Below, piece by piece: positions 43,717 through 50,951 of a stretch of DNA of 64,000 nt. Source of the stretch: Thermococcus cleftensis. Its GTDB lineage: Archaea > Methanobacteriota_B > Thermococci > Thermococcales > Thermococcaceae. The stretch lies in the NCBI RefSeq assembly GCF_000265525.1, contig NC_018015.1, forward strand, positions 1,338,322 through 1,402,321, read 5' to 3'. Each line of letters starts with the position of its first letter. The first letter of the stretch is position 1. Below the pieces are notes generated by a model. That model searched no databases, was not told the origin of the DNA, and saw only the letters and a list, made by a program, of their open reading frames with translations. The position numbers and the translations under genes were made by a program.

Positions 43717-44190
43717 TCAGTAGGGGAACATCACCACTACGGCTATAGCGGCGGCGGGCTTGTCCTTAACGGTTATGCTCGCGCTGGCGACCTTGAACTC
43801 CGCCAGCTTCCAGCCCCTCTGCTCAAAGCCCTCCTCGACCATCTTCCTAACCATCTCTTCGGCTTCTTCCTTGGTGCAGTAGCCGCTGTACTCGTAGATC
43901 AAGCCACCCTCGTTGTTCTCGCTGATTCCTATGCCCAGGGCCGCGCTTATGGTCATTCCCGGCTCGTCGCTCTCGATGTGCGCGTAGACGGTAGGAAGGA
44001 GCATTCCTATCGGGACGTCGTGAACCTCCTCTATCCACTCGATGTGCGCGGGAATGACGCTGCTCAGCTTGACGAGATTGACGTTTCCTATGCCCAACTT
44101 GAGGAGGGCGTTGTCGAAGGCGTTGAGTTTGGTTCCGCCCTCAGCGGCGGCGGCACCTATGAAAGCCCTCTTTGGCGTCGTCCAGCTCAT
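43717..44190 (-). CDS. pdaD: Pyruvoyl-dependent arginine decarboxylase
   Basis: Makes agmatine from arginine, first step of archaeal polyamine synthesis. The 157-residue proenzyme cleaves itself between Ser43 and Ser44 (VKLSSVIP) to give the pyruvoyl group. GTKLNAFDNALLKLGIGNVN and NEGGLIYEYSG are further family motifs. ATG 44190 follows GGAGGAAG. Works with the aminopropyltransferase at 42265-43131. Confidence 0.95.
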   Translation of the reverse strand: MSWTTPKRAFIGAAAAEGGTKLNAFDNALLKLGIGNVNLVKLSSVIPAHIEWIEEVHDVPIGMLLPTVYAHIESDEPGMTISAALGIGISENNEGGLIYEYSGYCTKEEAEEMVRKMVEEGFEQRGWKLAEFKVASASITVKDKPAAAIAVVVMFPY

Positions 44191-44301
44191 CTCGGCTTCC
44201 TCCTTTCTTTTCTCACCTATTAGACGATTATAGTTGAAAGCAACGGTTCGCTTACTCGCTAATTTGCGGGCGGCTTAAAAACGTTTCGCTACATCTAAAA
44301 G

Positions 44302-44357
44302 AAAGCCCGAGGGGTGGGCTTTGCTCCCGTAACGCCTTGTTGGGGGAGGTACGGGAG
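44302..44357 (-). terminator. Double hairpin with T-run after the CPA2 antiporter gene
   Basis: Directly after the antiporter stop, the minus strand carries CTCCCGTA and TACGGGAG (8-bp stem, 18-base loop), then two bases later AAAGCCC-acccctc-GGGCTTT (7-bp stem) followed by CTTTT. The second hairpin with its T-run looks like an intrinsic terminator; the first could stabilise the 3' end or be a separate small RNA. Confidence 0.55.
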
Positions 44358-45506
44358 TTAGACGGTGCCGCTTGGCTTCTCTGCTTTATAATGGTTTATG
44401 ACCCTCCCTAACGTGGCCGAGGTGAAGATCCCCAGCACGCTCGCGAGGGAGGCCATGGCGTACATGTGCTCGCTCAGTGCTCCCGACACGAAGCTTATTT
44501 CTCCCATGAGCAGGCCCAGGACGCCGAAGCTGGCTATCCCGGCCCCTCTTACAAGGCTCGTTGATAGATCTGTCTTCCTAACTATCAGGGACGACAGAGT
44601 CAGTCTGACAAGGTATATCGCAATGAAGAACTCAATGACGACGAGGGAAAGCTCGGTCTCGAAGTTAAGTCCGCGCCAGGCGAAGAATATCGGGGCGAAG
44701 ATGCCGTAGGTGACCCCGCTGACTATCGTGGTCAGCCTGTCGTACTGCTTGGTGCCGACGAGGTCGCTGTGCATCATTAACCCAGCGAGGAAACCGCCTA
44801 TGCTGAAGTGCATTCCTATCTCCTCGCTGATGAAGGCGAGCGATGTGGAGAACACCATAAAGAGGCCGAACACCGCCTCGTCGCTCTTGAGCCTGCGGAG
44901 GAAGCGTATTATGCGGACCTTCTGCTTTATGCCGAGGAGGTAGTTGATGTAGAGCAGGGTGCCCACGAAGATGAAGTCCTTCAGTATGCTTGACAATATG
45001 GGCCCGTAGTCACCTGGGTTCTCATGAAACCTTATCGTCATGTACACTATAAACAGACCGAATATCTCACTTATCACAGCGTATGAGAGGGCCACGTGGA
45101 GGAAGTCGCTTCCGAAGAACCTCTTGAGGCGAAGCACTATCGGGGCGGAGGCCGTTGATAGTATCGCTGCCGAGATGATGTTGTCCGAGCCGACGGTCCA
45201 GCCGGTGAAGGGGAGCGTGACTAGGAACATCGCGGTGTACGTTAGCGCGTAGAGGGGCAGGGTGATCTTTCCGGCGTAGTGGAGCTCCTCGGGCGTCACC
45301 TCAAGGCCTGCTGAAATCATCAGGAAGAACAGGCCCAGCTCCGCCAGCAGCTCCATCTGGTCCCTGGGCATGTCGAGAAGGAGGGCGCTCAGTATCATTC
45401 CCGCCGTAATCTCACCCAGGAATCCTGGATAGCCCAGCCTCTCAAACCCCTCCGCCAGGAGCCTTGCAAAGGCTATGATTATGAAGACGTACCCGATGAT
45501 TTCCAT
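44358..45506 (-). CDS. CPA2-type cation:proton antiporter (Kef/NapA family)
   Basis: 382-residue membrane protein with about 12 hydrophobic segments. PGFLGEITAGMILSALLL and the FSIGGFLAGLMM segment are typical of the CPA2 family; SAAILSTASAPIVLRL replaces the Asp-pair motif with a less charged version. ATG 45506 is 20-31 bases downstream of AATTTTAAAAAT, so the mRNA is probably leaderless. No TrkA-N domain. It exports Na+ or K+ in exchange for protons; ion unknown. Divergent from the ACT-domain gene. Confidence 0.88.
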   Translation of the reverse strand: MEIIGYVFIIIAFARLLAEGFERLGYPGFLGEITAGMILSALLLDMPRDQMELLAELGLFFLMISAGLEVTPEELHYAGKITLPLYALTYTAMFLVTLPFTGWTVGSDNIISAAILSTASAPIVLRLKRFFGSDFLHVALSYAVISEIFGLFIVYMTIRFHENPGDYGPILSSILKDFIFVGTLLYINYLLGIKQKVRIIRFLRRLKSDEAVFGLFMVFSTSLAFISEEIGMHFSIGGFLAGLMMHSDLVGTKQYDRLTTIVSGVTYGIFAPIFFAWRGLNFETELSLVVIEFFIAIYLVRLTLSSLIVRKTDLSTSLVRGAGIASFGVLGLLMGEISFVSGALSEHMYAMASLASVLGIFTSATLGRVINHYKAEKPSGTV

Positions 45507-45525
45507 GGTTCCCGTATGGGCGGCG

Positions 45526-45537
45526 AATTTTAAAAAT
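45526..45537. promoter_or_regulatory. Shared TATA element between CPA2 antiporter and ACT-domain genes
   Basis: AATTTTAAAAAT is almost self-complementary. It lies about 26 bases from the minus-strand ATG (45506) and about 36 bases from the plus-strand ATG (45568). It is the only clear TATA box in the 61-bp gap. Confidence 0.4.
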
Positions 45538-45567
45538 CCTTTTATTGTCCCGTGCGAACTGGCTATC

Positions 45568-45972
45568 ATGAGGCACTACGAGATAGTCAAGATAAAGAGG
45601 GACGGGGCTGTTGAGATCCCCATGGACTACGCCTACGAGCTGGGCCTCCTTGAGGGCGCCTACTTCCTCATCGAGGTGGACACGGACCTCAACGAGATTC
45701 ACATGGAGCGGATAGCTCTCCCAGGGAAGAGGTTGGCCGAGGTGGAGCTTGTCGTTGAGGACAGGCCCGGTGTGCTGGCGAAGATAAGCGGCCTCTTCGG
45801 CAGGCACGGCGTGAACATACTCTTCAGCGAGTCCGAGGAGCTCTCCGCCATAGGCCTCGCAGGCATCGTCGCGGTCGTTGACATCGGTGGGGTGGGGAAC
45901 CTCGACGACCTGAGGCGCGAGCTGGAAAGCCTTCCAGAGGTGAGGGAGGTCTACCTAAACCCCCTGGATTAG
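45568..45972 (+). CDS. ACT-domain protein
   Basis: 134 residues. The N-terminal ~50 residues (IVKIKRDGAVEIPMDYAYELGL) look like an AbrB/SpoVT-type beta unit, and the rest is an ACT domain (VELVVEDRPGVLAKISGLFGRHGVNI), a small amino-acid-binding regulatory fold. Stand-alone ACT proteins often bind amino acids and regulate partners. The 3' end overlaps the convergent mnhD gene by 18 bp. Ligand unknown. Confidence 0.85.
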   Translation: MRHYEIVKIKRDGAVEIPMDYAYELGLLEGAYFLIEVDTDLNEIHMERIALPGKRLAEVELVVEDRPGVLAKISGLFGRHGVNILFSESEELSAIGLAGIVAVVDIGGVGNLDDLRRELESLPEVREVYLNPLD

Positions 45973-47457
45973 TGTCAATAGCAGAATGAAAGCGACCATC
46001 ACGGCAGTCAGGCGGTTCACCTCCTCCCCCACTTCGCCCCCTCCGGGGGAGGGACTCTTCTCGAAGACTCCGGCCCTCTTGAGGAGCTGGAAGATGAGAA
46101 AGGCCGCGGAGAGGTAGAGGAGGTCCTTGGGATTCAATCCTAAGCCCAGGTAAAGGCCCCCGGCGAGCGCGGTCAGGGCCAGTCCGAGAACCGGGAGCTT
46201 CCACGATGCCGGTAACTTCACGCCCCTGCCCATCGCCAGGTATGAGTTGAGCTTGGTGAAGGAAACCAGGGTCCCCACGCTCCCCAGAGGCACCGCCAGC
46301 TTCCAGGGCCAGGAAAGGTTGGAGTAGATGAGTCCCTTCCCGTAGGCGCCGATGAGAGGTGAGACCCCGCCTATCGCCAGGCTGAGAGCGATGACGGAAG
46401 CCATCATCACAGCGTCCCCGCGGTACCCGAAGGTTCCGAGCTCCCTGCTCTTCCTCCCCATGGAGCCGATGCCCAGGAAAAGGCCCCCCTTGAAAATCGA
46501 GTGCGCCATCGCGTAGTAGGCCGCGCCGAGGAAGTTGAGGCTCGCTATTCCAAGGAGCACGTAGCCCATCTGGGAGACGGTGTGATAAGCAAGGAGTCTC
46601 TTGGCGTCCTTCTGCAGGAGGGCCATCGCTATTCCGAAGAAGATTGACACCACCGCGACCGCGAGCAGGGCGAGCCTGAGGGGTTCCCCAGCGGGCAGGG
46701 CCGGGAGGAGCAGGATCATTCCATAAGCGGGTGCCTTGACCACGGCACCGCTCAGGAGGGCGCTGACGGGGGTCGGGGCCTTGGAGTGGGCATCTGGAAG
46801 CCAGCCGTGGAGGGGAAAGATTCCCGCCTTGAGGACAAGCGCCGAGAGGGCTACGCCGAGGGCGACCTGGAGCTCCCTGCTATCCCTGGCGTTTTCAGTT
46901 ATTAGCCCGACGTTCAGGTAGCCGGTTTCCATGTACACAAGGCCCACCGCGAAGACGAAGAGGTAGGAAGCAAGGAGCGAGAGCATCAGGTACTTGAAGG
47001 CCGCCCTTTTGGCCCCCTTCTCATCTGAGAACGCCACCAGCGAGAAGGCCGAGACCGAGGCTATCTCCATGTAGATGTAGAAGTTGAAGAGGTCCCTCGC
47101 TACGAACGCTCCCATCAGGCCCGCGTGGAGAAGGAGGAGAAGGGCGAGGACTTTTCTGGTTTTGCCGTCCTTCAGGTTGAAGTAAGCGAGGGAGTAGAAC
47201 GCCACGAAGGCGAAGAGAACTATCTCCCCCACGAGGAAGGGCATGTTGAGCCGGGTAACGGCCACCTCTATTCCCGCTTCCCTGGGCCAGCCCCCAACAA
47301 CCTCCGAACCCACACCGACAAAGAGGAAAACCGGCGCTGGCAGGAGTGCGCCGATGAGAAATACCCCCTTCAAAACGGCCTCCCTAACGCGGAGCGTGTC
47401 GAGGAGGACCAGGAGGAAGGCGCAGAGCAGGGCAATGGCGACGGGAATGGGTATCAA
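45955..47457 (-). CDS. mnhD: Mrp-type Na+/H+ antiporter subunit D (proton-pumping NuoN/MrpD-like)
   Basis: 500 residues with about 14 membrane segments, family of MrpD/NuoL-M-N antiporter subunits. Conserved features include LVLKAGIFPLHGWLPDAHSKAPTPVSALLSG (in parts, about 215-245, with the Lys and HGWLPDAH motif) and AYHTVSQMGYVLLGIASL. It is the last gene of the operon, overlapping mnhC by 4 bp. In the whole complex it carries an ion channel for H+. Confidence 0.93.
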   Translation of the reverse strand: MIPIPVAIALLCAFLLVLLDTLRVREAVLKGVFLIGALLPAPVFLFVGVGSEVVGGWPREAGIEVAVTRLNMPFLVGEIVLFAFVAFYSLAYFNLKDGKTRKVLALLLLLHAGLMGAFVARDLFNFYIYMEIASVSAFSLVAFSDEKGAKRAAFKYLMLSLLASYLFVFAVGLVYMETGYLNVGLITENARDSRELQVALGVALSALVLKAGIFPLHGWLPDAHSKAPTPVSALLSGAVVKAPAYGMILLLPALPAGEPLRLALLAVAVVSIFFGIAMALLQKDAKRLLAYHTVSQMGYVLLGIASLNFLGAAYYAMAHSIFKGGLFLGIGSMGRKSRELGTFGYRGDAVMMASVIALSLAIGGVSPLIGAYGKGLIYSNLSWPWKLAVPLGSVGTLVSFTKLNSYLAMGRGVKLPASWKLPVLGLALTALAGGLYLGLGLNPKDLLYLSAAFLIFQLLKRAGVFEKSPSPGGGEVGEEVNRLTAVMVAFILLLTLIQGV

Positions 47458-47744
47458 TTGCCTTCACCCCTCATTCTGATTATCATCGCCAGGGCGAGGG
47501 ACGTTATGGCCACATCGACCACGAGGGTAGTCAGCATCAGCGTGGCCGGGAGCGGGTCCACGGGCTCGGCTGGCATCACGGGGACGTCCCTTCCGGGCGA
47601 GTAAGCCAGCCCGATGAAAAACAGCACTAACCCTAGGGAGACAACGTTTATGGAGAGCACCAGCTTTATCGGCTCCCTCTTAGCCATCAGCCCATAGATT
47701 CCGACCAGCATTATTGCTATCCCAGCCTGCTCCGGGCTAATCAC
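47454..47744 (-). CDS. mnhC: Mrp-type antiporter subunit C (NuoK-like)
   Basis: 96 residues with three membrane segments, like NuoK/MrpC. VLSINVVSLGLVLFFIGL is the second segment. LVVDVAITSLALAMII near the end contains the family's conserved VxxVAxxAxxLA pattern. ATG 47744 overlaps mnhB by 8 bp; mnhD overlaps its stop by 4 bp. Confidence 0.9.
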   Translation of the reverse strand: MISPEQAGIAIMLVGIYGLMAKREPIKLVLSINVVSLGLVLFFIGLAYSPGRDVPVMPAEPVDPLPATLMLTTLVVDVAITSLALAMIIRMRGEGN

Positions 47745-48132
47745 TTTCCACCCACCTCAGCAGTATGTAGAATACGAAGGTGAAACCCGCCCCAACCTCA
47801 AGACCGACGATGACGTTGAAGGGCAGGATTATCCCCCCTTCCGTGGGAAGGAAGTTTGAGTAGAAAGCCCCGAAGGCCAGCCCCGCCAGCCCTAGGAGCA
47901 CGAGCATGGCCCCGGCAGAGCTTTCTATCAGGCTGGCCCAGTTGAAGTGGAACCTCCTCCTCACCTTCCGGTAGCCGTGGGAGGTTATGAGCAGTATCAC
48001 CGCCACCGCCAGGATTACCCCTCCCTGGAAGCCGCCGCCGGGGCTCAGGTGCCCGTACAGCATCAGGTAGGCGGCGTAGGTGACGAGGAAGGGGCTCACC
48101 ATCTTGGTGGTGGTTCTGACGACGACGCTCAT
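47737..48132 (-). CDS. mnhB: Mrp-type antiporter subunit B
   Basis: 131 residues with four membrane segments. YGHLSPGGGFQGGVILA is the MnhB signature. ATG 48132 is used; GTG 48138 overlaps the previous stop as GTGA and is equally possible. It corresponds to MbhF/MrpB in the membrane hydrogenase antiporter module. Confidence 0.9.
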   Translation of the reverse strand: MSVVVRTTTKMVSPFLVTYAAYLMLYGHLSPGGGFQGGVILAVAVILLITSHGYRKVRRRFHFNWASLIESSAGAMLVLLGLAGLAFGAFYSNFLPTEGGIILPFNVIVGLEVGAGFTFVFYILLRWVESD

Positions 48133-48134
48133 CT

Positions 48135-48377
48135 TCACTTCTTCTTCCCCCCGAGGAGGACGTAGAAACCAACAACTGCCGTGAAGAGCAAACTGGCCTC
48201 GCCGAGGCTGTCGTAGGCCCTCCAGCCGGCCAAGATGGCTGAGACCAGGTTGGGGACGCCGATTTCTTCCCAGCGGGTCACGTAGTAGGCGAAGCTTCCC
48301 CCAGATGGGAAGTGATAATCCAGGGAAAGGAGCAGGGTCGCGAGAGCGAGGGTGAGCGTGATGGCTATGGCTCTCAC
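48135..48377 (-). CDS. Mrp-module small membrane subunit (MbhE-like)
   Basis: 80 residues: one N-terminal and one C-terminal hydrophobic stretch around a soluble loop (EEIGVPNLVSAILAGWRAYDSLGEA). The LRAYDTLGE-like motif is the one seen in MbhE and in the C-terminal part of large MrpA. GTG 48377 overlaps the previous stop as GTGA. Confidence 0.8.
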   Translation of the reverse strand: MRAIAITLTLALATLLLSLDYHFPSGGSFAYYVTRWEEIGVPNLVSAILAGWRAYDSLGEASLLFTAVVGFYVLLGGKKK

Positions 48378-48604
48378 TTCCTCACCTCCTCAACCGTGAA
48401 GAGAAACACGCCTATGACCACCGCCCCGACCACTATCGCCGAGAGCGCAACGTCCGGGGCGTTCAGCTCGAACAGGGCTAGGATAAAGAGAAGGCTCAGG
48501 AGGGAGTACTTGACGATGGCCGTCACCAGGTTTCCCTCCTCCACGACGGCGATGGCCAGGATTATCATCGTGACGAAGAGCACGTCAAGGATTGTCCCAA
48601 GCAT
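48374..48604 (-). CDS. Mrp-module subunit with DUF4040 (MbhD-like)
   Basis: 76 residues with three membrane segments. NAPDVALSAIVVGAVVIG matches the DUF4040/MbhD motif (PDVA-TEA-VG type), homologous to the C-terminal domain of MrpA. ATG 48604 lies after GTGGTGG and overlaps mnhG by 20 bases. Confidence 0.85.
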   Translation of the reverse strand: MLGTILDVLFVTMIILAIAVVEEGNLVTAIVKYSLLSLLFILALFELNAPDVALSAIVVGAVVIGVFLFTVEEVRK

Positions 48605-48905
48605 ACATGTCCACCACCACTTCCGGCTTCACGCCGTACCTGTAGGCCCCCCTCGCGAGGGCGTGGCTGACCATCGGGTTTATCATCGCTATGAGGAACG
48701 CCAGCACGAGGAACTTGGCCTTGACGATTCCGGGGGCGTCCATCGTGAGCACTAGGTACAGGATTATGCTCATGGCTCCACCTGTGTCGCACTTGCTGGC
48801 CGCGTGGAGGCGCGTGTAAACGTCGGGGAAGCGGAGTATCCCCAGGGCTCCAAAGAGCATGACCGCCTCGCCGAAGAGGAGGAGCACCTCAAGCACCGCC
48901 GGCAC
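48585..48905 (-). CDS. mnhG: Mrp-type antiporter subunit G
   Basis: 106 residues with three membrane segments. GALGILRFPDVYTRLHAASKCDTGG is split by the MnhG signature RFPDVYTRLHAASK. GTG 48905 is used, GTG 48896 is possible. It overlaps mnhF by 17 bases and the DUF4040 gene by 20. Confidence 0.9.
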   Translation of the reverse strand: MPAVLEVLLLFGEAVMLFGALGILRFPDVYTRLHAASKCDTGGAMSIILYLVLTMDAPGIVKAKFLVLAFLIAMINPMVSHALARGAYRYGVKPEVVVDMYAWDNP

Positions 48906-49137
48906 GCTCCATGTACTTTGCCAGTATCAGCCCACCAACGGAGTTCACCATCAGCAGGACTATGGCCAGGTCGATCAGGTAGTACTCCCCCCTCATCACG
49001 GCGACTATGGCTATTATCACCACCACCTTCGTCGTTATGGTGTTAAGGCCGACCACCCTGTCCGGCAGGGTCGGTCCTCTAAGCACGCGGTATGTTATCA
49101 GCATAGCCGTGAAGACGAGAAGGTAGAAGGCGCTCAC
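48889..49137 (-). CDS. mnhF: Mrp-type antiporter subunit F
   Basis: 82 residues with three membrane segments. YRVLRGPTLPDRVVGLNTI is the MnhF signature. GTG 49137 overlaps the mnhE stop as GTGA with GAAGGT upstream; ATG 49158 would add seven residues and a 25-base overlap. Confidence 0.88.
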   Translation of the reverse strand: MSAFYLLVFTAMLITYRVLRGPTLPDRVVGLNTITTKVVVIIAIVAVMRGEYYLIDLAIVLLMVNSVGGLILAKYMERAGGA

Positions 49138-49739
49138 CAGAAGACCTTCTTGAGCCATTCCTCGATGTCCCCCTTTATCTTCTCTCCCGCCTTCTCTCTG
49201 TTCAGGGTCTCGACCTCTATCCAGTGGACGTAGAGGTAGGTTTCCCCGAGCTTCTTCTTGACGTCGAGCGTTAGGGTGCCCGGGGTGAGGGTTATCGAGT
49301 TTGCCAGTATCGTCACCCCCGTGTCGGAGTGGAGGTCGGTCTTTACCTTGACTATGCCGGGTTTGATGTCCATGAAAATCACGTTCTTCGCCACCTTCAG
49401 GTTGCTCTCCAGCAGACGGAAGGCCATTATCACGAGGTACTGCGGGAGGTATATCAGAGCGAAGTAGAGGATTTTCTCAGCGATGTGGCCGCTCCGCCTT
49501 ATGTCCTCGGTCAGGAGGTCGCGCATGAAGAGGGCCACGATGAGCGTGACCACCGCGCCCGAGACAACGCTGGCCGGCTCGAGGCTCGAGGTTATGACCA
49601 CCCAGAAGGCCAGGAGGGTGAACCACGTCAGCAGTACCCTCTCCCATGTCGGAAGCTTCGACGCCTCGAACCTCTCGGCGAGAACCCTCTCGTTGAGGGC
49701 CTCCAGCCTATCCCGGAGGTAGAAGGGGACCCGGCTCAT
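49134..49739 (-). CDS. mnhE: Mrp-type antiporter subunit E
   Basis: 201 residues: a soluble N-terminus, two to three membrane segments and a C-terminal soluble domain with VTILANSITLTPGTLTLDV, the MnhE signature. First gene of the eight-gene operon. TATA gttataac at 49765-49772 lies 26-33 bases upstream of ATG 49739; a short leader with GGTACC precedes it. Confidence 0.92.
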   Translation of the reverse strand: MSRVPFYLRDRLEALNERVLAERFEASKLPTWERVLLTWFTLLAFWVVITSSLEPASVVSGAVVTLIVALFMRDLLTEDIRRSGHIAEKILYFALIYLPQYLVIMAFRLLESNLKVAKNVIFMDIKPGIVKVKTDLHSDTGVTILANSITLTPGTLTLDVKKKLGETYLYVHWIEVETLNREKAGEKIKGDIEEWLKKVFW

Positions 49740-49933
49740 GTGGTACCTTACGGCGCCGGGGGTTATAACGGTTTTGCACTATGACAAGAGACTTCCCAAA
49801 ACTGTGAAATCCGTTCGGTGTTGGGCCGAAAATCTCGAACGTACTGCCGGCCGTGGCCCGAAGGCAGATGCAAAAGCCTTCACTCATGGAAAGGTTTAAA
49901 TCCCTGCCTGCGTAGAGAAGGGCGGTGATGTTC

Positions 49934-50338
49934 ATGATTGAAGTCGGTGAATACAAGGTCAAGGAGGGCCTCTACTACACGAAGGACCACGAGTGGGTTC
50001 AGGTCCTTGAGGACGGGACTGTTCTCGTGGGCATAAGCGACTACGCCCAGAAGGAGCTAGGTGACCTCGCCTACGTCGAGCTTCCCGAGGTCGGTAAGGA
50101 GATCAGCAAGGGCGACGTCCTCTGCGAGCTGGAGAGCGTTAAAGCTGTCAGCGAGGTTTACGCCCCGGTCAGCGGCGAGGTCATAGAGGTCAACGAGGAG
50201 CTCGAGGATTCACCTGAGGTCCTCAACGAAGACCCCTACGAGCACTGGATTGCCAAGCTCAGGCCAAGCAACCTCGACGAGGAGCTCAAGGAGCTCATGG
50301 ACGCCGAAGCTTATGCCAGGTACCTCGAGAGCCTCTGA
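49934..50338 (+). CDS. gcvH: Glycine cleavage system H protein
   Basis: Lipoyl carrier of the glycine cleavage system, moving the aminomethyl group between P, T and L proteins. 134 residues; Lys70 in LESVKAVSEV is the lipoylation site. ATG 49934 follows GGCGGTGATG. GcvP and GcvT are not in the window. The gene stands alone with its own promoter (aaaggtttaaatcc near 49890). Confidence 0.96.
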   Translation: MIEVGEYKVKEGLYYTKDHEWVQVLEDGTVLVGISDYAQKELGDLAYVELPEVGKEISKGDVLCELESVKAVSEVYAPVSGEVIEVNEELEDSPEVLNEDPYEHWIAKLRPSNLDEELKELMDAEAYARYLESL

Positions 50339-50383
50339 GCAAGGCTTTAATACCTTTCTGCCCTATTCTTTTCGGTGTTCGCC

Positions 50384-50722
50384 ATGAAGGTTCTGAAGGA
50401 ATGGGACGTTAAGGTAAAGCTCGTGAAAACCAAGAGGGGCGCGATCCTCCACATGATTGAGCTCGAGCCGGGCCACTTCTACCTCGAGCAGAACCCGCTT
50501 AAGGACTCGAAATACGGTGTCGCCTACAGGAAGATCAAGGAGAACTTCCCGGAGTTCTACATGTTCTGGGAGATAAAGAACAACCGCTACACCGGGAAGC
50601 TCTTAGCTGGAGCCTTCCTTGAGAAGAGGGAGATAGACGAGTTCGTAACACTCCTTGCAAAGAGCGAGGACTTCAAGAAGTTCGAGGAGATCCTCGAAGA
50701 AATCGAGGAGATGGAGGAGTGA
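50384..50722 (+). CDS. Conserved hypothetical protein
   Basis: 112 residues, charged alpha/beta protein ending in an acidic helix (EEILEEIEEMEE). No known family. ATG 50384 follows GGTG with a spacing of five. TATA ggctttaatacc near 50341-50352. Codon use resembles the neighbours. The stop at 50722 overlaps the end of the candidate C/D box RNA on the other strand by two bases. Confidence 0.75.
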   Translation: MKVLKEWDVKVKLVKTKRGAILHMIELEPGHFYLEQNPLKDSKYGVAYRKIKENFPEFYMFWEIKNNRYTGKLLAGAFLEKREIDEFVTLLAKSEDFKKFEEILEEIEEMEE

Positions 50723-50776
50723 GCTCAGGCTTTGACCATCATCACCGTTCAGATACCCTAGAGGTCTTCATCGCTC
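50721..50776 (-). ncRNA. Candidate C/D box sRNA
   Basis: On the minus strand the boxes occur in order: C-like GCGATGA (50768-50774, one mismatch to RTGATGA), 15-base spacer, D' CTGA (50749-50752), 3-base gap, C' GTGATGA (50739-50745, exact), 10-base spacer, D CTGA (50725-50728). GAGC (50773-50776) and GCTC (50721-50724) can close a terminal stem. The layout fits archaeal methylation guides. I could not assign rRNA targets with certainty. Confidence 0.4.
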
Positions 50777-50908
50777 GTTCAATCTTTTTTAGGGGAAGTT
50801 AAAAAGCCTAGCGGCTCGGCCAGTATGCCCCTCATCACGGGTCAGCTACCGTTAGGCTCGTCATCGCCGTACTGTTCTCTATCCTCACCTGATAAACTTC
50901 ACGAAACC

Positions 50909-50943
50909 CTTATAACTTCTGCCCCGGTAGTTAACTACTGGGG
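50909..50943 (+). promoter_or_regulatory. ATPase promoter with palindromic operator
   Basis: ccttataac (50909-50917) is the TATA box. GGTAGTTAACTACT lies inside CCCC...GGGG (50922-50943), a 22-bp palindrome with one mismatch pair, covering the predicted transcription start and abutting the ribosome binding site GGGTGGT. This is a typical position for a repressor, perhaps the encoded protein itself, whose C-terminus looks like a winged helix. Confidence 0.6.
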
Positions 50944-50951
50944 TGGTAGTT

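Noticed and set aside
45955-49739. Part of a membrane-bound hydrogenase (Mbh/Mbx) operon
   Set aside because: The gene order matches the antiporter half of Mbh, but no NiFe hydrogenase, Fe-S or NuoH-like subunit follows mnhD; an ACT-domain gene lies there instead.
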